Below, in pieces: positions 58,328 through 64,000 of a stretch of DNA of 64,000 bases (the first letter of the stretch is position 1; each line of letters opens with the position of its first letter). The DNA is taken from positions 84,540-148,539 of the forward strand of contig CAJUMQ010000004.1 of the NCBI GenBank assembly GCA_910587035.1, in the 5' to 3' direction. A model generated the notes under the pieces. That model was not told where the DNA came from. It did not search any database and was given only the letters and a program-made list of their open reading frames with translations. The DNA is from an uncultured Desulfovibrio sp. Lineage in GTDB: Bacteria > Desulfobacterota > Desulfovibrionia > Desulfovibrionales > Desulfovibrionaceae. Position numbers and translations under genes: made by a program.

Positions 58328-59842
58328 ATGTTTGATCCCCTGACAATCCTCGCCAACCTCTCGGATCCCATCACCCTGCTTCTCATGGCGCTCAGCGCAT
58401 CCTTTGGCATCATCATGGGCGCTGTCCCCGGTTTGTCCGGCACCCTGGGCATAGCCCTGCTGCTGCCCTTCACCTTTGGACTTGAACCAGCCACTGCGCT
58501 GCTGATGCTGGGCTCGGTCTATTGCGGCTCGGAGTATGGCGGCTCCATCCCGGCCATCCTGATCAACACTCCAGGCACCGCGGCCGCCCTATGCACCACC
58601 TTCGACGGCTACCCCATGGCCATGCGCGGCGAGGCGCAAAAGGCGCTCTATACGGCGCTCATCGCCTCCATTTTTGGCGGAATGTTCGGCGTCTGCGCCC
58701 TGCTCTTTCTTTCCGAGCCTCTGGCCAGGGTCTGCATGAAGTTCGGCGCCCCTGAACAGTTCTGGCTTTGTGTGTTCGCCCTCACCATCATTGCCTCCCT
58801 TTCCTCCGGCAATGTGCTCAAAGGCGTTATTGGCGCCCTTCTGGGGCTCCTGCTGGCCTGTGTGGGCATGGATCCGGTTACAGCCCAGCCACGTTTCACT
58901 TTCAACACCATGGAGCTGATGGCAGGCATAAATGTCGTGCCCGGGCTCATCGGGCTTTTCGCCATACCTCAGGCCTTCCTGCTTCTGCGGCCTGCCGGCG
59001 CCGGCGAATCTCCCATGGCTCCCTATGTGTCCGCCCCCGGCGTCATCTGGAAAACGGCAGTGCAATTTATCCGGCGCATCTGGGTTGCCCTCCTTAGCGG
59101 CGTAATTGGCGTCATAGTCGGCATCATGCCCGGCGCTGGCGGCAATATAGCCACCTTTGTGGCCTATAACGAAACCAAGAGACTCTCCAAAAACAGGGAC
59201 AAATTCGGCACAGGCATAATGGAAGGAATCATGGCGCCCGAAGTCTGCAACAATGCTGTTGTGGGCGGAGCGCAAATCCCCATGCTGACCCTTGGCATTC
59301 CCGGCAGCGCGCCGGCGGCAGTGATGCTTGGCGCACTCATGACCCATGGCCTGAAACCCGGATTCTCCCTTTTCTCCACCCAGGGAGACATAGTCTATAC
59401 CTATGCAGTGGGCCTCATTGTCGCCAATATTCTCATTCTCCTGCTGGGTTCTGTTTTTGTGCGCATTTTTGCAAGAGCCCTGCAGATTCCCCAGCATTTT
59501 CTCGTGGTGGCCATCCTGTCCCTCTCTGTTGTGGGCGCCTACTCCATAAACAACTCCCCAACCGATGTGCTGACCATGGCCTTTTGCGGCCTGCTGGGCT
59601 TCTTTCTGATAAAATTCAAATTCGGCGTGGCGCCCATGGCTCTGGGGCTGATTCTGGGTGGCACCATGGAAGAGGGTTTCAAGCTGTCCCTGCACCTTGC
59701 AGCCGGGGAGGAAAGCACATGGCTCTTCTTTTTCTCGCGCCCGCAAAGCCTGGTGCTGATAGCTCTCACAGTCCTCTCCCTGGCCTGGTCATTCTGGAAG
59801 GAGCTTGGCCCCAAAAAGGATAAAAAGGAGGGAAAGGCATGA
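58328..59842 (+). CDS. tctA: TTT transporter large permease (TctA family)
   Basis: 504 residues, about twelve spans. Family blocks are GIIMGAVPGLSGTLGIALLLPFTFGL, LLMLGSVYCGSEYGGSIPAILINTPGTAAALCTTFDGYPMA, GIMPGAGGNIATFVAYNETKR, MAPEVCNNAVVGGAQIPMLTLGIPGSAPAAVMLGALM. It is the main transport channel of the tricarboxylate-type system. Its last four bases overlap the tctB start. Confidence 0.96.
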   Translation: MFDPLTILANLSDPITLLLMALSASFGIIMGAVPGLSGTLGIALLLPFTFGLEPATALLMLGSVYCGSEYGGSIPAILINTPGTAAALCTTFDGYPMAMRGEAQKALYTALIASIFGGMFGVCALLFLSEPLARVCMKFGAPEQFWLCVFALTIIASLSSGNVLKGVIGALLGLLLACVGMDPVTAQPRFTFNTMELMAGINVVPGLIGLFAIPQAFLLLRPAGAGESPMAPYVSAPGVIWKTAVQFIRRIWVALLSGVIGVIVGIMPGAGGNIATFVAYNETKRLSKNRDKFGTGIMEGIMAPEVCNNAVVGGAQIPMLTLGIPGSAPAAVMLGALMTHGLKPGFSLFSTQGDIVYTYAVGLIVANILILLLGSVFVRIFARALQIPQHFLVVAILSLSVVGAYSINNSPTDVLTMAFCGLLGFFLIKFKFGVAPMALGLILGGTMEEGFKLSLHLAAGEESTWLFFFSRPQSLVLIALTVLSLAWSFWKELGPKKDKKEGKA

Positions 59843-60282
59843 TAGGAGAGCGTACGGCAAATATTATATGCGCCTGTATTTTACTGGTTTTCTCCCTGCT
59901 CATGTTTCACGAGCTGGAGGGGCTCTCCCCGGAGGGCAGGATTTTTCCGGAATACACCCTTTACTGCCTCATGGGCGCCAGCCTGCTGCTGGCCCTCCTC
60001 TCCCTGCGGCTCAAGGGAACATTCTCCGTATTCGGCAAAATTCCAGTGCGCCGGTGGCTGGCAATTGTCGGACTGTTCCTGGCGGAGGTTTTCGGCGCCA
60101 TGTTCGCTTCATTCATGGCAAGCATGGCCGTGGGCATGTTCATCATGCTGCTGATTCTTACCCCAAAACTTACCATAAAAAGCGTAACAGGCGATTTTCT
60201 TTTCATGGCCGGCTTCATGCTGTTTTTCCAGCTATTTTTTGCCAGCCTCATGCATATCTATTTTCCGGAATATATATTCTAG
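59839..60282 (+). CDS. tctB: TTT transporter small permease (TctB family)
   Basis: 147 residues with four hydrophobic spans (ICACILLVFSLLMFHELEGL, LYCLMGASLLLALLSL, LAIVGLFLAEVFGAMFASFMASMAVGMFIMLLILT and FMAGFMLFFQLFFASLMHI), the size and layout of TctB. ELEGLSPEGRIFPEYTL is the conserved loop. The start overlaps tctA by four bases. It ends the operon; its stop codon overlaps the end of a decayed gene on the other strand. Confidence 0.9.
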   Translation: MIGERTANIICACILLVFSLLMFHELEGLSPEGRIFPEYTLYCLMGASLLLALLSLRLKGTFSVFGKIPVRRWLAIVGLFLAEVFGAMFASFMASMAVGMFIMLLILTPKLTIKSVTGDFLFMAGFMLFFQLFFASLMHIYFPEYIF

Positions 60283-60799
60283 CATCTGCTGCCGAAAAAA
60301 TTAAATACCCGCAAGCAAGCTTTGGAATTATGGATCTTATATATAGACAACATTATAGTTGTAAACGCTATTTCTGTCAGGACATCTTTTCTTATAAAGG
60401 CACCTGTTGTGTGATAGGAAAATGCTAATATCGCAGGAGAGCCAAGAAGAATCAGGCTCCAGAAGGTTTGGAAAGCTGGAAAAAGCTGTTTAATTATAAA
60501 AAGATATCAGAGAAAATAAAGAATTAAAAAAAATAAAATTAAAAAAATCCAAAATTTGGCAACCATGTCAAATGGGATAAAATATATCCAAACAAACCTC
60601 TTCTAACGAATCCGGCATTATAAGATATCAATAATTCGGTAATGTTATAATGCGTAGGGAAAAGTTTATAAAAATATATGCTTAAGCATAATATATTATA
60701 AACGGCCACAAAAATCAGCAAATATGCTAGGATTTTTTCGTGAGAGGAAAGGCGAAATTTAAAATTTATGAAATTGATCACCTTATGCATACTTCGCAC
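60279..60799 (-). pseudogene. Decayed AT-rich polytopic membrane protein gene
   Basis: Two open pieces in different frames. 60539-60799 encodes 86 residues with a hydrophobic stretch and the motif ISYNAGFVRRGLFGYIL. After stops near 60495-60541 a second piece (about 60279-60494) reads FFPAFQTFWSLILLGSPAI then LAFSYHTTGAFIRKDVLTEI and ends at a TAG that overlaps the tctB stop. The GFVRRGLxG and GAFxRKD phrases belong to one type of large membrane protein seen with surface polysaccharide genes. The middle is missing, so internal deletion plus frameshift is likely. Low G+C contrasts with tctB. I cannot exclude two unrelated chance frames. Confidence 0.5.
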
Positions 60800-60898
60800 A
60801 TTTACATTTTAAATCTTTAAACTCGCCAATGCGATTTTAGTTTAACTCCTAAAGTTTATCACATGTCATTTCATGAAGATAGTTATCACCATACAGTT

Positions 60899-61954
60899 TT
60901 AAGCCATTTTTTGCACAAGATAATTATAAGAGCATATCCTGTGGGTGCCTGTATCCTTGTCGGGATGAATCTCCAATATCCTGCAGTCATTGGCGGCAAT
61001 GATTTTATTTACCTCAGATTGAGGCAATGCATGCATTTCCATAGCCGTCTCCTGAGACAGATTATCCAGATATGCCGTAATATCAAATTCATACCCATGA
61101 ATGCTGTCGGGAACCTGAAAAAGGAACAGGCCATTCCTATTTAACCGGTTGCATAACCTGGCAATAATTTCCGCAATCAATGGCGGCGGATTATGCTGCA
61201 AAACTATAATTGAATATATGAAATCATACTTGTCATAGCCATCAATGTCGGCTATGTCAGACAGTCTCAGCAGTCCAGTATTATCCAGCCCATACCTGTC
61301 CATTGCCATGGCAGCCTTGTCCAGATGCGGCCTTGAGATGTCCACCCCTGTGACATGGGCGAACATCCTGGCCAGATGGACCAGGTTGCGGCCTGCGCCA
61401 CAGCCAAACTCCAGGCAGTTGAGCTGGTCAAAATTCATTCTCAGGCCGCATCTTGTCAATGTCGCCCTGATATGCCTGCAGGCAGAGCTGCCGCTTTTGT
61501 AAAACTCGTCACGCGCTGTATCTGATATGTTCGCCGTCTTATATTGGGGATGTGTGAGCACAGACCACCAGGGTTCGGCAGAGCCAAAGTCAGTCCAGTT
61601 TTTTTGAATATGGTTAAATAGTTGCTGCCGCTTCTCTGAAGTTATATTTATATCAATTTTAGGACTTTCCTGATAGACATCAAAAATTGGCAAAGTAGTA
61701 CTCAACTTGTCCTTATATTCAGCACACCCAATTATCTCGTCACGAAGGTTTTTAAAGTTCTTCAGCTGGAGTTTGTCCAGCACCACCTGCGCGTTCTCCG
61801 GCAGCCTGCCCAGCAGGAATCTGTAGGCATTGATCACATCATAAGAAGTCAGCCGGCTGTTATCACCTTTTCTGGCAATCTTGCCCGCAATCTGCGAGAG
61901 GTGGAAGCTATCTTTCATCCTTCTTGCTATCTTGAGTAGCGGGCGAAAAAACAT
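60899..61954 (-). CDS. SAM-dependent methyltransferase with DUF4214-like N-terminus
   Basis: 351 residues. Residues about 38-85 (SYDVINAYRFLLGRLPENAQVVLDKLQLKNFKNLRDEIIGCAEYKDKL) resemble the DUF4214/SLT-like helical module found in surface-polysaccharide proteins. The class I methyltransferase core follows: CLEFGCGAGRNLVHLARMFAHVTGVDISRPHLDKA, DFIYSIIVLQHNPPPLIAEIIARLCNRLNRNGLFLF. The motif LEFGCGAGR is the SAM loop. Substrate unknown; a sugar or lipid in surface polymer synthesis would suit the neighbours. AT-richer than most genes here, which suggests transfer. Confidence 0.83.
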   Translation of the reverse strand: MFFRPLLKIARRMKDSFHLSQIAGKIARKGDNSRLTSYDVINAYRFLLGRLPENAQVVLDKLQLKNFKNLRDEIIGCAEYKDKLSTTLPIFDVYQESPKIDINITSEKRQQLFNHIQKNWTDFGSAEPWWSVLTHPQYKTANISDTARDEFYKSGSSACRHIRATLTRCGLRMNFDQLNCLEFGCGAGRNLVHLARMFAHVTGVDISRPHLDKAAMAMDRYGLDNTGLLRLSDIADIDGYDKYDFIYSIIVLQHNPPPLIAEIIARLCNRLNRNGLFLFQVPDSIHGYEFDITAYLDNLSQETAMEMHALPQSEVNKIIAANDCRILEIHPDKDTGTHRICSYNYLVQKMA

Positions 61955-61963
61955 GGTTTATTG

Positions 61964-62362
61964 CTACCTTGCAAAATGGAGGATGCGCGCATGGTGGGGA
62001 ATGTCCGCGCCCAGCTTTTCGCCTTTTTCCAGCTGAAAAACTTCCTGGCAGTAGGGGCAGATTCTGCTGGCCAGTTTTTTTTCCAGACGCACCAGGCTGC
62101 CATCCCTCTTATGACAGCTCGGACAGAAGGGGCCATGCATGAAACCGTTGATCCTGAGCCAGTAAAAACCATTTTCCATAAAAAGATTTTGGGCGGATCG
62201 CAGGGTATCCTCGAGACTGCGCAATCTTATGGTAAGCATTCTTATCTCATCCCGCAGGCCAATGCAGCGGGACTGCATCTCCATAAGCAAATGCCGCGCC
62301 TTCTCCGGCTCTCCTGCGCTAAACAGCTCACTTATTTCCTTGAAACGGAGATAATCCTGCAT
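61964..62362 (-). CDS. Coiled-coil and zinc-ribbon protein of unknown function
   Basis: 132 residues. The first half is a helical heptad-like region (KEISELFSAGEPEKARHLLMEMQSRCIGLRDEIRMLTIRLRSLEDTLRSA). The second half has CPSCHKRDGSL and CPYCQEVF, a four-Cys zinc ribbon with a 23-residue interval. Proteins of this type bind nucleic acid or partner proteins. It lies nine bases upstream of the methyltransferase gene on the same strand and 78 bases downstream of miaB. I do not recognise a family. Confidence 0.72.
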   Translation of the reverse strand: MQDYLRFKEISELFSAGEPEKARHLLMEMQSRCIGLRDEIRMLTIRLRSLEDTLRSAQNLFMENGFYWLRINGFMHGPFCPSCHKRDGSLVRLEKKLASRICPYCQEVFQLEKGEKLGADIPHHARILHFAR

Positions 62363-62440
62363 GGCGTATCCTTTTCTATGCCATGCTTATCGGCCAGCTC
62401 GCGCAAAAGCTTTACAAATCGGCCATGGTGAAGGCAGCAT

Positions 62441-63778
62441 TTAATTATTACATGCCAGAACCAGGGCCTCTGCCAGCAGGCTATGTTTTTTTGCAGATAT
62501 AATTCTCGCCTGCGTTATTTTTCCCGCATGGTTGCCTGCAGGCATGGCAAGATTGACCGCAACACCATAGGGGTCCCGTCCCTGCCAGGAGTTTTCCCCC
62601 GGCCTGCTTCTGGGGCTTGGGCCTTCAAGCAGCACGGTTGTATCCTGGCCCACCCTGTCCATGAGCCAACGACTACCCAGATTTTCCTGCAGCTCCTGCA
62701 ATCTTGTCAGACGCTCCAGCTGAATCTCTCCGGCAATCTTGTCCGGCATCAGGCTGGCTCTGGCCGGGGGCCGGTCGGAATAGCAAAAGGAATAGCTGGA
62801 CATGAAGCCGCATTCCCTGACCATTGCCAGGGTGTCGTTAAAATCCTGCTCAGTTTCACCAGGAAAACCCACTATAAGATCGGTGGACAGGGCTATGTCC
62901 GGCCTGGCCTTGCGCAAACTTTCCACAAGCCGCAAAAAACCGGCGCTGTCATAGCGTCTGTGCATGGCAGCCAGGATGCGATCCGAGCCCGATTGCAGGG
63001 GCAGATGCAATCTTGGGCAGACATTAGGCAGCTCCGCGAAGGCCGCTATGGAGCCTTCATCCATATCTCGCGGATGAACCGCCACAAAGCGCAGACGCGC
63101 AAGGCCAGGCATTGCGGACACTTCAGCCAGCAGGCTTGCAAAATTTCCGCTTATACCGCCATCCCTGCCCCAGGCATTGACATTTTGGCCCAGCAGCGTG
63201 ATCTCCAGAGCGCCGGCCTCCACACAGCGCGCGCATTCCGCCAGGATATTCACTCTCTTGCGGGACTTTTGCCTGCCCCTTGTATAGGGCACTATGCAGT
63301 AGGCGCAAAAATTGTCACATCCCTGCATGATGTTGACATATGCGCTGCCGCCCACAACGCTGCAGCCGCCTCTTTCGGCGTAGTCCCCCGTAAATTCCAG
63401 AAAAGCAAGCCGCAAATCCGGATCAGCCAGCAGCTCCGCTATGGCCCCCGGCACATGCACAAGGCCATCGCCACCTGCCAGCAGCCTGACCTCCGGCGCG
63501 CAATCATACAGTTTTTTGCCGAGACTCTGGGCAACGCAGCCCAGCACGCAGATGATGGCCTCGGGATTAATGGCCACAATGCGGGCGATGGCCGCCGCCA
63601 CCTTCGCCTCCGGCTTTTCCCGCACCGCGCATGTGTTGAGAATGACCACACGGGCATCCTCGAGATTGCCCTGGCGCAAGCCACGCCCTTCAAGGCTTTG
63701 GGCCAGCCAGCGGGAATCATTCACATTCATCTGGCAGCCAAAAGTCATTATATGATACGGGATTGCGGCCATAATCAC
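62441..63778 (-). CDS. miaB: tRNA-2-methylthio-N6-dimethylallyladenosine synthase
   Basis: 445 residues, the usual length. The N-terminal cluster domain starts YHIMTFGCQMNVNDSRWL, where GCQMN marks MiaB. Radical-SAM motif: MQGCDNFCAYCIVPYTRGRQKSR. RLHLPLQSGSDRILAAMHRRY and LSTDLIVGFPGETEQDFNDTL follow, and a TRAM domain ends the protein. It methylthiolates i6A37 in tRNAs reading UNN codons. It appears to be transcribed towards the zinc-ribbon and methyltransferase genes. Confidence 0.97.
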   Translation of the reverse strand: MIMAAIPYHIMTFGCQMNVNDSRWLAQSLEGRGLRQGNLEDARVVILNTCAVREKPEAKVAAAIARIVAINPEAIICVLGCVAQSLGKKLYDCAPEVRLLAGGDGLVHVPGAIAELLADPDLRLAFLEFTGDYAERGGCSVVGGSAYVNIMQGCDNFCAYCIVPYTRGRQKSRKRVNILAECARCVEAGALEITLLGQNVNAWGRDGGISGNFASLLAEVSAMPGLARLRFVAVHPRDMDEGSIAAFAELPNVCPRLHLPLQSGSDRILAAMHRRYDSAGFLRLVESLRKARPDIALSTDLIVGFPGETEQDFNDTLAMVRECGFMSSYSFCYSDRPPARASLMPDKIAGEIQLERLTRLQELQENLGSRWLMDRVGQDTTVLLEGPSPRSRPGENSWQGRDPYGVAVNLAMPAGNHAGKITQARIISAKKHSLLAEALVLACNN

Positions 63779-64000
63779 CCCTTTGATACGGTCTGGCGCA
63801 TCATCAGGGAATGCCTTTAAAATGAAAAACGGAATATGTCAAAAAACGCTCCGGCTGCCTTGACGCCACTGCAAGCTTGATTACAATATATATAACAATA
63901 CCCAGAACCAGTTTCATAATTGCCTATGACATGAGTTCCTGAATTACTAGTGTCGCGTCAAGCGACAATAGTCGCAAACCCGATCAGGGATTGCGCGCCG
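63779..64000. other. Gene-free right edge of the window
   Basis: Upstream region of miaB. It holds an AT-rich promoter-like patch (63885-63899) and a six-base inverted repeat TGTCGC/GCGACA near 63952-63968. No coding region is apparent before the window ends. Confidence 0.3.

Noticed and set aside
62483..63820. Plus-strand frame opposite miaB, as long as miaB itself
   Set aside because: miaB motifs are complete on the minus strand; the opposing frame is rich in His, Gln and Pro and has no start site.
1..64000. tRNA, rRNA, CRISPR array, integrase, transposase or phage genes
   Set aside because: I looked through the gene-free stretches on both strands and found no cloverleaf, spaced direct-repeat array or mobile-element protein.

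Overview
The window looks like part of the chromosome of a strictly anaerobic, probably host- or gut-associated deltaproteobacterium. A Desulfovibrionaceae-type sulfate or sulfite reducer is my best guess. That placement is an inference from gene content, not from a marker gene: anaerobic glpABC, TRAP and tripartite tricarboxylate (TTT) solute carriers, a UPF0210 protein next to ACT and nitroreductase genes, a lipoprotein resembling a Desulfovibrio-type family, and no aerobic respiration genes. G+C is moderate to high in most genes. Two patches are clearly more AT-rich: around 17.6-18.2 kb and 60.3-61.9 kb. I see no rRNA, tRNA, CRISPR array, transposase, integrase or phage gene.

Layout. 0-8 kb: the 3' end of htpG, a small SMI1/KNR4-like protein, a TtcA-like tRNA thiolase, an ACT-domain regulator behind a CRP/FNR-type palindrome, a Tat-exported nitroreductase, UPF0210, a membrane protein and uvrC. 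8-12 kb: an AdiC-type antiporter and an AdiA-type arginine decarboxylase, an acid-resistance pair closed by a clear terminator. 12-15 kb: comF, a flavodoxin-fold reductase, a metallo-beta-lactamase-fold hydrolase and a HAD phosphatase, all on the minus strand. 15-18 kb: a TPR protein with degenerate GGDEF-like regions and a coiled-coil protein. 18-29.5 kb: a housekeeping block on the minus strand with dapB-ligA-uvrB, then aat-clpA-clpS (a complete N-degron module), a CYTH protein and radA.

30-40.4 kb: glpABC, an AEC-type permease, a TRAP system (dctP, a 42-residue membrane protein, dctQ, dctM), an exported flavodoxin-like protein and tgt. A queuosine-precursor-type transporter converges on tgt. 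41-44.5 kb: a Tat-exported DUF362 protein divergent from an AraC/YqhC-like regulator, then DoxX and DJ-1/PfpI proteins, plausibly a reactive-carbonyl or redox response. 44.7-54 kb: mtaB, an M15 peptidase, bioB, a lipoprotein, a CLC protein with a channel-like residue, and dnaE.

53.8-60.3 kb is the most system-like region. A GntR/FCD regulator and a YbaK-type tRNA-editing protein are transcribed away from osmC, ridA, a threonine-synthase-like PLP enzyme and tctC-tctA-tctB. An operator-like palindrome overlaps the -35 of the rightward promoter. I read this as a regulated uptake and PLP-dependent breakdown pathway for an unknown amino-acid-like acid, with RidA clearing the enamine product and possibly a tRNA safeguard. 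60.3-64 kb holds a decayed AT-rich membrane-protein gene, a methyltransferase, a zinc-ribbon protein and miaB.

Non-coding structure includes a MITE-like hairpin-rich element in two copies (7.7 and 14.2 kb), a second repeat sharing an exact 30-bp core at 34.2 and 44.6 kb with its hairpin loop inverted between copies, and strong hairpins with 19-nt loops directly after both solute-binding-protein genes (dctP and tctC).
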